Source of the DNA: Cacajao melanocephalus
Lineage: Eukaryota > Chordata > Mammalia > Primates > Pitheciidae
DNA: 64,000 bases
Assembly: GCA_963573385.1 (NCBI GenBank)
Contig: CAUYLG010008969.1
Coordinates: 1-64,000, forward strand
Direction of reading: 5' to 3'
The position numbers were made by a program, and so were the translations under genes. Numbering within the stretch: the first letter of the stretch is position 1; the number at the start of each line of letters is the position of its first letter. Under the pieces are notes generated by a model that was not told the origin of the DNA, made no database searches, and saw only the letters and a list, made by a program, of their open reading frames with translations. Below, piece after piece: positions 40,520-52,627 of this stretch.

Positions 40520-41140
40520 AATATGCCACTTTTATTGTGGCATTCTTCTGCTCTCCAACCTCCGATGATTTCCCATTGCCTTCAACATGATGTCCTTATT
40601 TGGTCATCTAGTGTTCAGAGCCCTCACATTCTGGCCCCAGCTTCCCTTTTCAACTTAATCACAGGCATCATAATTCTGCTAACTACACAGCTGCCCTTCC
40701 CACTCTTTCTCAACCACTCTGCTGCATTCTGACTTCTACACTTTGGTTTTAAAGCCACTCCTTTTCTGAAAATCCTTCTCCCATTAGGTCATTATTAATT
40801 GAGTTCATCCTCTAAGTTACAGTTCACGTTCCTGTTCCTCTGTGGCACCTTTCCTGAACCTGGTCCCATATAACATCCTATCTCTCAGACTCCCATTAGC
40901 ATAGAATATGTGGTCTATAGACTATTACATTTGTCATTTACATATTGTCTTCTATTATTGGGCAGCTGCATGTGTAAGCATGCATGGGCTGGCCTGAAGG
41001 TCATCTACATTGCAAGTTCATCACAAGTTCACTGACTTCACCAGAGAGGCTCTTTTATATCATCCATGAGGCACATTCCCTACTGTGATATATTATGCAT
41101 AGAATTATTTCAATAAATATTTTCTACTTATTTGACCAAT
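40520..41140 (+). mobile_element. L2 LINE fragment
   Basis: Resembles the L2 3' region: ccctcacattctggccccag, tgtggcacctttcctgaacc, and an end with tttcaataaatattttctac. Highly diverged and without a frame. Confidence 0.6.
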
Positions 41141-41476
41141 GCTTAAATACCTGTCAACTCTAGCCTCTTGTATCTGGGATTTCTACAGTATTTGGACAGT
41201 ATCTTCAGAATGCAAAATTAGGAGGAGTATGTACCAGGCAAGCTATTATAAATAATGCCCTCAAATAGTTACATTTTATTATTCATGTCTTATTATTTAT
41301 CTTCTGCTTTGGTATTTTAGTTCACTTATGTTTAAATTTGCTGTCTACGTTCCTATGAATAAGGACAAGAGAATTTGTCTTGATTAGTGGAAGTTAGAGG
41401 GCTTCCAAAATGATGTTATTCAAGATAGAACAACAAATTAATATGGAAAAAATGAGTAATAATCCCCAAATATGTA

Positions 41477-41752
41477 CATGCATATCTCATTTTATTGGGC
41501 TTCACTTTATTGCACTTTGCAGATACTTCACCTTTTATAAACTGAAGACTGCATGGAGCAAGTCCATCAGCACAGTTTCTCCGAGAGCGTGTGCTCGCTT
41601 TATTTCTGTGTCACGTTTTGGTAATTCACTCAATATTTCAAACATTTTTATTGTTGCTATATTTGTTATGATCCGTGATCAGTGACCTTTGATGTTACTA
41701 TTGTAAGTGTTTTGGGATGTCATGAACCACACTCATATGAGATGGCAAACTT
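41477..41752 (+). mobile_element. Tigger1 DNA transposon, 5' segment
   Basis: The 5' inverted terminal repeat (catgcatatctcattttatt) begins after a TA at 41475-41476. The 5' non-coding part runs to the L1/Alu insertion. The rest resumes at 43340, and the two parts together give about 2.37 kb, close to the known full length of about 2.4 kb. Confidence 0.9.
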
Positions 41753-42055
41753 GGTAGGGTGCAGTGGCTCACACCTGTAATCCTCACACTTTGTGAGGCC
41801 AAGGCAGGAGGATCGTGTTAGCCTCGGAGTTTGAGACCAGCCTGGGAAACAAAATGAGACCATGTTTTTAAAATATATATATAGAAAAATTAGCTGGGCA
41901 TGGTGGCACATGGCTGTGGGGGGCCCTGCCAGCTGCATGGGAGGCTGACACAGGAGGATCACTTGAGCCCAGGAGGACAAGGAGGCAGTGAGCCATGTTC
42001 ACTCCACTTCACTCCAGCCAAAATGACAGAGCCATACCCTGTCTGAAAAAAAAAA
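41753..42055 (+). mobile_element. Alu SINE (J-type), nested
   Basis: A diverged sense Alu with an A10 tail at 42046-42055, followed by gacaaaca, which resembles the ggcaaact preceding the Alu. It sits at the 3' boundary of the antisense L1, which itself lies within Tigger1. Confidence 0.88.
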
Positions 42056-42063
42056 GACAAACA

Positions 42064-43339
42064 TTTTTTCAACTTTAATTTTAGATTCCGGGAGTACATG
42101 TGTAGATTTATTACCTGGATATATTACATGATGCTGAGGTTTTGAGTACAAATGATCCTGTCACCCAGGTACTGAGCATAGTAACCAATAGTTAGTTTTT
42201 TAACCCTTGTTTCCCTCCCTCCCCACTCTAGTAGTCCTCAGTTTCTATTGTAGCCATCATTGTGTCCCTGAGAATCCAATGTTTAGCACCACATGAGGAC
42301 ATGTTGTATTTGGTATTCTGTTTCTGCATTAATTCATTTAGAATAATGGCCTCCAGCTGCATCCATGTTGCTGCAAAGGACATGATTTTCATTTTTATGA
42401 CTGCATAATATTCCATGGTGTATATGCACCATATTTTCTTTCTCCAGTCTGCCATTGATGAGCACCTAGATTGATTTCATACCTTTGCTATTGTGAATAG
42501 TGCTGAAATGATGATGAGAATACGTGTGTCTTTTTAGTAGAGCAATTTGTTTTCTTTGGGCTGTATATCCAGTAATGGAATCACTAGGTTAAACAATAGT
42601 TGTGTTTTAAGTTCTTTGAGGAATCTCCAAACTGTTTCACAGTGGCTGAACTAATTTGCATTCCCATCAACAGTGTATCAGTGTTCCCTTTTCTCCACAG
42701 CCTCAGCAGCATCTGTCATTTTTTTTTAATTTTTAATAATAGCTAGTATGAATGGTATGAGATGGTATCTTATTATGGTTTTGATTTGCATTTCTCTGAT
42801 GATGAGTGATGTGGAGCACTTTTTCATATGTTTGTTGGCCACTTGTATGTCTTCTTTTGAGAAGTATCTGTTTATGTCTTTTGCCCATTTTTTGATGGGG
42901 TTATTTGATTTTTACTTGTTGAATTGCTTAAGATTCCTATAGATTCTGAATATTAGACCTTTGTCAGATGCATAGTTTGCAAATATATCCTCCCATTCTG
43001 TAGACTGTCTGTTTACTCTGTTGATAGATTCTTTCACTGTGCAGAGCTCTTTAGTTTAATTAAGTTGCACTTGTCAATTTTTGGTTTTGTTATAATTGCT
43101 TTTGAGGACTTAGTTATAAATTCTTTCCCAAGTCCAATGTCCAGAATGGTATTTCCTAGGCTTTCTTACAGGATTCTTATAATTTGAGATGTAACATTTA
43201 AACCTTTAATCCATCTTGAGTTAATTTTTGTATATGGTGTAAGGAGGGGGTCCAGTTGCATTCTTCTGCATATGGCTAACCAGCTATCCCAGCATCATGT
43301 CTTGAAGAGAAAGTCCTTTTTCCATTACTTATTTTTGTA
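42064..43339 (-). mobile_element. L1 3' end (L1MA/L1PB age) inside Tigger1
   Basis: Antisense 3' UTR and ORF2 end (gggagtacatgtgtagattt, ccatggtgtatatgcaccat, tctgaatattagacctttgt). The target duplication agatggcaaactt is found at 41740-41752 and 43340-43352 around the L1 plus Alu block. ORF2 is broken. Confidence 0.9.
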
Positions 43340-45442
43340 AGATGGCAAACTTAATCCATCAGTGTTTTGTGTGTTCTGACTACTCCACTGATCAGTCATT
43401 CCCTCATCTCTCTTCCTCTCCTTGGGCCTCCGTATTCCCTGAGACACAACAATATTGAAATTATGCCAATTAGAAACCCTACAATGTCCTCTAAGTGTTC
43501 AAGGGAAAGAAAGTCACATGTTTATCACTTTAAATCAAAAGTTAGAAAGGATTAACCTTGGTGAGGAAGGCATGTCAAAAGCCAAGGTAGGCTGAAAGCT
43601 ACACCTCTTGTGCCAGTTGGCCAAGCTGTGAATGCATAGGAAACATTCTTGAAGAAAATTAGAAGTACTACTCTGTCGAACACAGGAATGATAAGAAAGT
43701 GTAACAGCCTTATTGCTAATGTGGAAAATGTCTTAGTGGTCTGGATAGAGGATCAAAACAATCACACCATTATCTTAAGCAAAAGGCTAATCTAAATCAA
43801 GGACTGCAATTCTATGAATGCTGAGAGCAGTGAGGAAACTGCAGAAGAAAAGTTGGAAGCTAGCAGAGATATGTTTATGAGGCTTAAGGAATAAGCCCTC
43901 TCTGTAACATAAAAGTGCAAGGTAGAGCAACAAGTGCTAATGGAGAAGCTGCAGAAAACTATCCAGATCAAGCTAACATCTAAGTTCATAAAGGTGGCAA
44001 TACTAAACAACAGATTTTCAATGTAGACAAGACAGCCTTCTATTGGAAAAGGAAACAATCTAGGAGTTTCATAGCTAGAGAGAAGTCAATGCCTGGCTTC
44101 GAAAGTTCAAAAGACAGGCTGACTCTCTTGTGAGGGGCTAATGTAACTGGTGACTTTCAACTGAAGCCAGTGCTCATTTACCATTCCAAAAATCCTAGGG
44201 CCCTTAGCATTCTACTCTGCCTGTGCTCTGTAAATCAAACAACAAAGCCTAGATGACTGCACATCTCTTTACAGCATGGTTTGATGAATATTTTAAGCCC
44301 TCTGTTGAGACCTACTTCTCAAAAAAAAAAAGATGTCTTTCAAAATATTACTGCTCTTTGACAATGTCCCTGGTCACCCAAGAGCCCTAGGAAGATGTCC
44401 AAAGAGATTGATTTTGTTTGCATGGCTGCTAACACAACATCCATTCTGCAGTCCTTGGATCAAGAAGTCACTTCAACTTTCAAGTCTTAATACTTAAAAC
44501 ATAACATTTCATAAATGTATCATTGCTATATGTGCTGAGTCCACTGATGGATCTGGATAAAGTAAACTGAAAACGGAAAGCACTCACCATTCCAGATGCC
44601 ATTAAGAAAATTTGTGATTGAGGGGAGGAGGTCAAAATATCAACATTATCAGGAGTTTGGGAGTAGTTGATTCCAACCCTCATCAATGACTGTGAGTGTC
44701 CAAGATTTCAGTAGAAGTCACTGCAGATGTGGTAGAAATAACACAAGAACCAGAATGAGAGGTGGAGACTGAAAGTATGATGGAATGGTTGTATTCTCAA
44801 GGAAAAACTTTAGTGGATCCAGAGTTGCTGCTTATGGATGAATAAAGGAGGTGGTTCCATGAGATGGACTGTACTCTTGGTGATGATACTATGAACATTG
44901 TTGAAATGACAACAAAGAATTTACAATATTCCATGAACTTAGTTGATAAAGTAGCATCAGGGTTTGAGAAGATTGACTCAAATTTTGAAAGAAGTTTTAT
45001 TGTGAGTAAAATGCTATCAAACAGTATCACATGCTACAAAGAAATCATTGGTTACAAAGAAGAGCAAATCGATGCAGCAAACTTCATTGTTGCTTTATTT
45101 TAAGAATTTGCCGCAGCCACCCAACCTTCAGCAGCCACCACCCTGATCAATCAGCAGCCATTGTCATTGAGCCAAGAGCCTGTCCAGCAAAAAGATTATG
45201 ACTCCCTGGAGGCTCAGATGTTCGTTATACCATTTTTTAAGCAGTAAAGTATTTTTTTTAATTAAGGTATGTACCTTTTTTAGATACAATGCTATTGCAC
45301 ACTTGACAGATGACAGTAAAGTGTAAACATAACATTTAATGCACTGGGGAACCAAAACCATTCGTTTGCCTTGCTTTATTGTGATATTTACTTTATTGCA
45401 GCAGTCTGGAACCAAACCCACAATATTTCCAAGGCAGTCCTG
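43340..45442 (+). mobile_element. Tigger1 DNA transposon, 3' segment
   Basis: Continues from the duplicated agatggcaaactt through the decayed transposase gene to the 3' inverted repeat (ccacaatatttccaaggcag...cctg), ending before a TA at 45443-45444. TA target duplication and length support a nearly complete pogo-type element. Confidence 0.92.
43484..45228 (+). pseudogene. Tigger1 pogo-type transposase pseudogene
   Basis: The start region (atgtcctctaagtgttcaag at 43484) and the whole length of the Tigger1 transposase can be followed in broken frames. It once encoded a DNA-binding helix-turn-helix protein of the pogo/CENP-B/jerky group with a DDE-type nuclease domain. Recognisable pieces include [10 protein letters not shown] at about 44017-44046, where the family has Glu after the catalytic Asp, and LLFDNVPGHPRA from about 44351. 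Several indels, internal stops and an A11 expansion near 44322 destroy the frame. The family's terminal stop codon is altered at about 45224. It is non-functional. Confidence 0.9.
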
Positions 45443-46052
45443 TATATTGTTTCATGTCTCTTTTTCTCTAAAATGTATGTAGGAGAAAAAATTATATCAC
45501 TTATGTTACTGGGTCATAATATCAAAATCCTGCGAATCTGATGCACATGACAAAAACTGGTCTTAAACCTATCCCAGTTATCCTTTGTTAATATGCCAAA
45601 TTTATAGAACAATAGAGTTTCAAGAATTGTGAACAATGTAGATTAACTAATAGATCTAATGTTGAACGGCTAAAATTATCAGTGCCCTTTGTATCAGTTT
45701 ACAAAGGTATTTGCAAACCATTGTCAACAAATTATAGCATAAAATTCTTTTTTTCTTTTTGACTTTGAAATTGTATTTCAACATCCACAATTAGACCACA
45801 TTATTTACTTACTGGATTGTGAAAGTGAAAGGCGTTTTCACTTTTGGATGTTAAAGGTTTTATTAAATGACAAGTAAATCAATCCCACAAGTTTTGTGTG
45901 GCAGAATAGCTTGGAAAGGGCCATTTTAATCTTTCTTTCAACAAAGGGAAGTAATTTATTTTAAAAATAACACAGTAATAGTAGATTAATGTATTACCAT
46001 TTCAAGGAAATCACCAAATTTGGTAGGTTTAAGAAGTTTTTTTTTTTTTTTT

Positions 46053-46354
46053 GAGCTTACAATGCTCTTTATTTTTTTTTATATTTTTAATTTTTTTTAA
46101 ATTTTACTTTACGTTCTGGGGTACATGTGCAGACCATGCAGGTTTGTTACATAAGTATACACGTGCCATGGTGGTTTGCTGCACCCATCAACCCATCATC
46201 CAGGTTTTAAGCCCCCAATGCATTACGTATTTGTCCTATGTTCTCCCTTCCCTTGCCCCCACCCCTCGGCAGGCCCCGGTGTGTGATGTTCCCCTCCCTG
46301 TGTTTAGGTGTTCTCATTGTTCAACTCTCACTTAGGAGTGAGAACATGCGATGT
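46053..46354 (-). mobile_element. L1 3' end with possible short 3' transduction
   Basis: Antisense L1 3' UTR from ttctggggtacatgtgcaga to cttaggagtgagaacatgcg. At its 3' side the L1 tail reads AATAAA, 15 non-L1 bases, then A16 (T16 at 46037-46052). Imperfect flanking duplication: taggtttaagaagttttt (about 46024) and taggcttaagagattttt (about 46355), three mismatches. Confidence 0.85.
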
Positions 46355-46624
46355 TAGGCTTAAGAGATTTTTAAACTCCCCAAAATATCAGTAAATTGAA
46401 ACACTACTACAAAAAAAAGAGAAATACATTTCACAGACTGTCTTAGTGTTTTTTGAGTTTGAATATCTAATAATATAATTTCTTAAACAGCTATTATATT
46501 TTTCATTTCTGAAGTTAGCCAAATGATCAGTGATTTTTGCAATACTGATAAACAGTACTTAGGAAAGGAACATGTGTTCTAGCAATTTCCACACATTTCT
46601 GATGCTAATTACTTGTTTCCTTTT

Positions 46625-47203
46625 TTGTTTTATTTGTATATGTTTTATTTTACGTTTTGTGAGTACCTAGTAGGTTTATATATTTATTTGGTACATGAGA
46701 TGTTTTGACACAGGCATGCAATGTGCAGTAAGCACATCATGTAAAATGCAGTATTCAACCCCTCAGGCATTTATTATTTATGTTCCAAACAATCAATTAT
46801 ACTCTTTTTAGTTACTTTAAATGTACAATTAAATCATTATTGACTATTGTCCCCCTGTTGTGCTATCAAATACTAGGTCTTATTCATTCTTTCTAATTAA
46901 TTTTTTGTACCCATTAACTATCCCCACCCCACCCCTATTTCCCCACTACCCTTCCCGTCCTCTACTCTCTATGTCCATGAGTTCAATTGTTTTGAATTTT
47001 AGCTTCCACAGATAAATGAGAACATGCAATGTTTGTTTTTCTGTGTCTGATCGATTTCACTTAACATAATGACCTCCATTTCCAACAATGTTGTTGCAGA
47101 TGACAGAATCTCATTCTTTTTTGTAGCTGAATAGTACTCCACTGTGCATAGGTACCACATTTTCTTTGTCCATTCATCTATTGATGAACACTTAGGTTGC
47201 TTC
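46625..47203 (-). mobile_element. L1 3' end (L1MA/L1PB age)
   Basis: Antisense 3' UTR: ggtacatgagatgttttgac, gtgctatcaaatactaggtc, gtccatgagttcaattgttt, then ORF2-end landmarks (gaatagtactccactgtgca) to about 47203. Older than the L1 at 46053. Confidence 0.88.
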
Positions 47204-47394
47204 AGTAGATTTCAAAATGCAGTAACAAGAGTCCTCAGTCAGTTAAGATCCAATAATAAAAGGCCTGCATATTCTCTGGGTCACCACATGGGTATTAGGA
47301 GCAGTGGTATTTAAAACTATTTTGTATAATTTAGGTAAAGAAAAGCTGAAGACTAATTAAGCTTGATTCCTTCAGAAGATGGTCCTTGACCTTT

Positions 47395-47612
47395 ACATTT
47401 CATGTGATATCTCTGCCGTATGCTCTGATAACTCTCCCTGTTTCCCTTCCCATAATACCTCAGGTTATTGTCATTGTTTTTTTATTGCCTGTCATCATTA
47501 CTAGTTTGTTTTCTTTTTGAGAACAGGAACTATTTTCTCCTTCACTGCTACAGCTTCTGCACCTATCTCAATGAGCGACACAACAGAAGCACTTAAAATA
47601 TTGCTGAAACCC
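47395..47612 (+). mobile_element. L2 LINE 3' fragment
   Basis: Resembles the L2 tail: gagaacaggaactattttc, then a diverged acctatctcaatgagcgac and cttaaaatattgctgaa. Weak similarity. Confidence 0.45.
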
Positions 47613-50600
47613 AATTTGGGAGATATTCTACAAAATACCTGGCCTCTGTTGGTCAAAACTATCAGTGTTATAAAGTTCAAAGAAAGGCAAATAACTATTT
47701 CAAATTAAAAGATGCTAAAGAGATATGACAACTGAAATTAATGCATGAGCCTGGAACAGACCAGGAAATAAAAATATAGCTATAAATTTCATTAATGGGA
47801 TAATTGTCATACTCTAAATATAGAGTACGGATAAGATTGTGATCTAAAGCCGTGTTAAATTTCCTGACTTTGAAATTGAGCTGAAGTTATTTAAGAGAAT
47901 GTCTTTGCTACTAAGAAATAAAAACTAAAGTATTTAAGGGTAAAGGGGCATGATATCTGTAAATTATTGTCAAACGATTCAGAAAAATTTATATATAAAA
48001 TATTAGATATACAGGTATATATCTATACACAGAGAGAGAATAATAAAATGATAAATGTTTAAAAATAATGTGGCAAAATGTTAACAAATGGTGAATCTGG
48101 GTAAGGGGTACCTGGGTGTTCTTTATCTTGCAAATATTCTGCAAGTTTGAAACTATATAAAATAAAATGCATTTTAAAACGTATTTGTTCAGTGAGTAAA
48201 GAACAAAAAATGATAATTGCAGTCAGAAGATGTTTATGAAGTTGATTATGAAGATTGTTAAGAAATTACCAATGAAGGTGCTGAAAGAACATTCAGAAAA
48301 GAAGTAGGGAAGGTTAATCAAGTAGGAAAATATCCAAACCAGTATAAAATGTAAATGAGAAGTGAGGAAGTAAGTGGAAGACAATAAGGATGGTTTTTGA
48401 TTTGGCCACTCTATGTGGAGAGGCAGCTGAATGTAAGAATAGAAGCCAAAATGAAGGTGTTCATGAGCTGGTTGAAAGCTAGACAAATTATTAGCATCCT
48501 CACCAGGAAAACTCAGTTACTGGAAAGACTGCAATTCAGTACCTCCCTGACTTCCATACTTATTTTTTTCAACACATAAAATGGTTCTATAAACTCTTTT
48601 ACCTCTGAATTCTTAATATTAATTTTTTAAAGTTGTAAATAAAATAGCATCAGTTCTACCTTGTTACATTTCAGCTTAATTCATGTTTATTTACTGAAAA
48701 TGGCAACTTTTGAAAATCACCATTGGCATTTATGCTGTGTAGATTGTTGATTTTTATAGAAAAATATAAAAATATGACAAGTTTGATTTTTAAAGTATTT
48801 TCTTAGACATACAAATACTAAATGTTCAACTCAACATGTAAAATTTTTATTTGAGTATTATTTAGGTGGAATTCCATTTTAATGAATACAATAACAAATT
48901 GTAATTTTGTCTAAAAGCCTAAAATGCCCTAGTTATAATATGCATGGTTTCACTGTTTAACTTCCTATTTCATACGGTTGCTATTTATAACCACTTCACT
49001 CAACTCTGGGGGGACTTAGTAAGATTAAAGACTTCTGATTCACTTTGTATTTGAATTTTTTTTTCTTCCATCTTTGCTCAGCTAGTGGAATCTATGATGA
49101 ATTCTCATCTCCCAGGGGTAAGCTGTTTTTAGTAATCCCCAGTAGCTGACTTATGACTCCTTAGAAATAGCATTGATTCCTTCCTTCTCCTGTGTTTTGT
49201 TTCTTCTAGAATGATAGAATCCATGTAGACATGATGAATTATCATGCTTAGGTACTGGTAAGCATGTAACGATTTTAGTTTTGTTCACTTATTTGTGTAA
49301 CAAATACCTGGGATCATACTAGAGAAATAAAGAAGCACAATTAGCATTCTACTTGTTTAGTATGACTAAAGCTAGGTTGAGGAAATAGAAAAGGACCAGA
49401 GGTCATATGAGAATGAAGATAATACTAGAAACAGCATGTTTGAGAGAGTAACATCTGGTAAAAGTAGCAGATTGGGGGCAGAGAGCAGAATTTTGTAGAT
49501 GGATATTTTGGAGTCAAGTAGTTTGAGTAATGATCAGATCTAAGGTGTTTATCATGTTTAGGTGCCTCAAAGGAATAGAGATGAAAGTCATTGTATTTAA
49601 GAAGTTCTGGAATTATAAAACTAAGTTGTAAAGTCAAAGAAATTATAGTAGCAAATAATAGAATACACTTAAAAGGAAACCAAATGAAAAGAAAAACAAT
49701 AGTTACTCTCACTGTATGCTTGTGTTTTTTATTGGCAAGAAATTATTTTAACCACCATTTTTATAATATCTTAATGAAAAAATACTGAAGCATATGCTAT
49801 ATTAAATCCCTCTCTTTATTTCTAGAAAGCGAATCAAAGGAGAAAATTCCCATTCTGCTATAGTAAAAGACCACTAAGTAAAGAGCCTATTCGTGTATGA
49901 TAAATCCCATAGCAATATACATTATTTTTTTACAGCTCCCTTTTTGAAATGAATGTTTGTATGTGTTGACCAAAGAGGGGGATAAAAAGTCGAAATTTCA
50001 TTTTGAAATATTTTATAAATGCATAGTTGTATTGCAGTTATGAATCTCCTTAGATTTTTAAGGAGGCTGCTTCAAAGGATGTCATTAATAATCTTCTCAG
50101 GTGCTTACAAAGCATGTGTCTGTCAGCAGAATTACAGAATCACCCAACTAGAGAACAGGTTTCACAATACCCTGAGACCTATTTTGTTCATTAGAGAGGA
50201 AAATGGCTTGTTTTGAGTCTAAGTCGACATGCTTGCTAATTTCAACAGTAAAAGCTGTTCATTGTGGTCGGGTTTAATTTAGAGCCTGTTAAGGTTCAGA
50301 TTAAATTTGATCAGATTACGTTTACAGCATATTTCTTAAATGAACTTTAAAATCCTAAAAGAAGGGAAAAACTACAGCAAACATTGAGTAATGTATCTAA
50401 AACTGATAAGCAAAAAAAAAATCTGGCTAATTAGGGTGAATTAATATTAAATAAAAGAAGAGCAGCCTGATAAAGATAATCTTTGTTATATAAAAATTTT
50501 AAGTATCAAAAAGCACAGTTTTTCATTTAAGTTCCAGACTATACTGAATATATTTGTCCACTGCCACATGCATAGTGCCTAGTGCTTAGAAATATTAAAA

Positions 50601-51924
50601 TGAATGGATGAGTAAATGAATTTATGTATTTTGCTAGCTCTGTGTATTTAAAGTTCTTTGTTGACTTTGAGGTGAAAATTTGACTTCATCTGAGGTTTCT
50701 GGGTAAGTCCATTTTAAAAATTCTATTGAACATATTCAGACATTTTAGAGTCAGCAATTCCAAAGCAACCTTTCAGCTTCCCAGAGTTTCACATTCTAAC
50801 ACTGGAAAACATCTTATTTCATAAAATCGATATGCTACTATATGGTTCCTACTTTAAAATTTGTTCAGTACTCTCCAACTAACTTATGCCACTTACTTCA
50901 ATAGCTGTCTTTGGCAATTTGTTCCATATTTCAAACACTCTTTTGTATAAAGAAACCATAAAAGTTAGAAACCTGAAAATTGGATTTTTCTTCTGAGTAA
51001 TCACAGCTTACAAATGTGGAAAATTTGTTAAAAGTTAGCCCCTCCAATTTTTCAGTACAGAGAGGAGAAAGTGCCTAAAGTAGATGTACAATGTTTGGAT
51101 AAGTTTTTTACATTATTTTAATATTACCAAAAGCAATTGAGTTTAAATCACAAAGCCTGTTTCTCTACCTCTTTACAAAAGAAACGCTACAGAATAATCA
51201 AAATTTGGCCTTTCCCAAACCAAAAATCATTAGAAAATCAGCAGGAGTCAAAGGACGTGACAGGTAACTAAGTTTCATATAAGTTTCATGTACATTGCTA
51301 TCTACCACTTTCATCTCTTCACCTTCTTTGGCCTCATGTGGTAGAACATCATATTTAAAATGATACAAACTTGCTGGCTTGTTTACTAGTATGGTTATTA
51401 TAAGAGAAAAATGAGAAAATGTGGATAAAACATCTGTCACGTATTGCTTATAAACTAACAGTAAATATTACTTTTATTTTCCCCAATTAAAATAAGATTT
51501 ACTGAATTTTAGAACCAGAACTAGTCAGATGCCTTTTTTTTTTCATAAATGTCTTCATGACTGTCTTAGAGATTTTTGTCCTTAAATGTAGAGACCAAGA
51601 TGACAGAGACAATAGGTAGACACTGAAGAAAGGGAAGAATTTCTTAATGATCTTACATTACTACCTATAAATTAAAAATTGTTGGCTTTATTCTATTTGT
51701 ATTTTTATTTAAAATAGTGCTATATTAAAGTCATTTATAATATAGGAAAAAATGAATACTAACATCTAATCTGATGCTTTCCAAACTTGCCTAAATCATA
51801 AAAGTTAATTCGATAATTTATTTAAAATGCAAGATTCCCAGCTCTTTCCATTACAAATTCATTAGTTCTGGAGTGAGGCAAAAAGGTTTGGTGATTCTTA
51901 TGGACAGGCAGCTTAAGAGAAAGG

Positions 51925-52008
51925 CTGATTACCTCATCTACTTCACCTTTTCGTTTTACGGATGAGGAATCTCAGGTACAGTGAAGTTAAATAAGTAATA
52001 TCTCTTAA
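51925..52008 (-). mobile_element. MIR SINE fragment
   Basis: Antisense MIR core: cgttttacggatgaggaatc, caggtacagtgaagttaaat. Short. Confidence 0.55.
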
Positions 52009-52192
52009 ATCAGTTCTGTGCTCTTTCTGTTTTTTAAATAAATATACCTTAATTTTCACATCAAACAGAATGATATTATAAGTATAAATGGCTTTCTGTC
52101 TTTTAAACACATTGTCATAATTCAGAATAACATTTCTTACTCAAGGCACTCATGCAGTGGTTTAAGAAATACCAAGTACTCTGGAATGACTC

Positions 52193-52323
52193 CATCTGAG
52201 CCTTTAAATAAAGAAGAAAGTCTTTTTAAACAAGATTTTCTTTATTTAAAGTACCATTGTTGTACTTTATAAAAAAGAAAATCTTCTTTATTTAAAGGCT
52301 CAGATGAAAAGATTTTCATCTGA
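52193..52323. repeat. Compound inverted repeat upstream of exon 52
   Basis: The outer arms 52193-52216 and 52283-52306 are perfect 24-base reverse complements (catctgagcctttaaataaa...). The inner arms 52235-52254 and 52262-52282 pair over most of their length around a 7-base loop (52255-52261), with an 18-base bulge on the left. A second palindrome, tcagatgaaaa-ga-ttttcatctga, overlaps at 52300-52323 and competes for the right arm. It lies in intron 51, ending 186 bases before exon 52. Confidence 0.95.
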
Positions 52324-52484
52324 AATATTTTTGGTATCTAAGAATGAAGCATGTTTCCTGTTACATTTTCTATAAGCCCTTACACAGTAACGCCTTTTTT
52401 ATTTCTAAAAGTGTTTTGGCTGGTTTTACCATTGTACTTTACTTTGTATTATGGAAAAGGAATACACAATGCTGAAGAACCCCA

Positions 52485-52509
52485 TACTAAGCAATATTTG
52501 TTCTTACAG
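52485..52509 (+). promoter_or_regulatory. 3' splice-site region of exon 52
   Basis: The acceptor tttgttcttacag ends at 52509. A good branch-like tactaag lies at 52485-52491, only about 20 bases upstream. The pyrimidine tract is short and broken, and the preceding 60 bases are purine-rich, so this acceptor looks weaker than that of exon 51. An inverted-repeat cluster ends 186 bases upstream of the exon. Confidence 0.6.
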
Positions 52510-52627
52510 GCAACACTGCAGGATTTGGAACAGAGGCGCCCCCAATTGGAAGAACTCATTACTGCTGCCCAAAATTTGAAAAACAAGACCAGCAATCAAG
52601 AGGCTAGAACAATCATTACGGATCGAA
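52510..52627 (+). CDS. DMD: DMD exon 52 (dystrophin spectrin-like repeat 20, continued)
   Basis: Internal coding exon of dystrophin, 118 bp, the known length of human exon 52. It is bounded by ttcttacag|gca and gatcgaa|gtaagt, the donor being a full consensus. It starts in phase 0 directly after the last codon of exon 51 and ends one base into the next codon, as expected before exon 53. It encodes 39 residues (DLEQRRPQLEELITAAQ and on to ARTIITDR), corresponding to human residues 2515-2553. These form helical heptads of repeat 20 in the central rod. Relative to the remembered human sequence, residue 2517 is Leu (CTG) instead of Met (ATG), and there are three silent changes. No stop or frameshift is present. 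Splicing 51 to 52 keeps the frame. Confidence 0.98.

Noticed and set aside
44864..45103. Intact 79-codon reading frame as a domesticated Tigger1 transposase
   Set aside because: It is only a short surviving piece of the transposase. Stops and frameshifts lie on both sides, and no splice or promoter context supports use.
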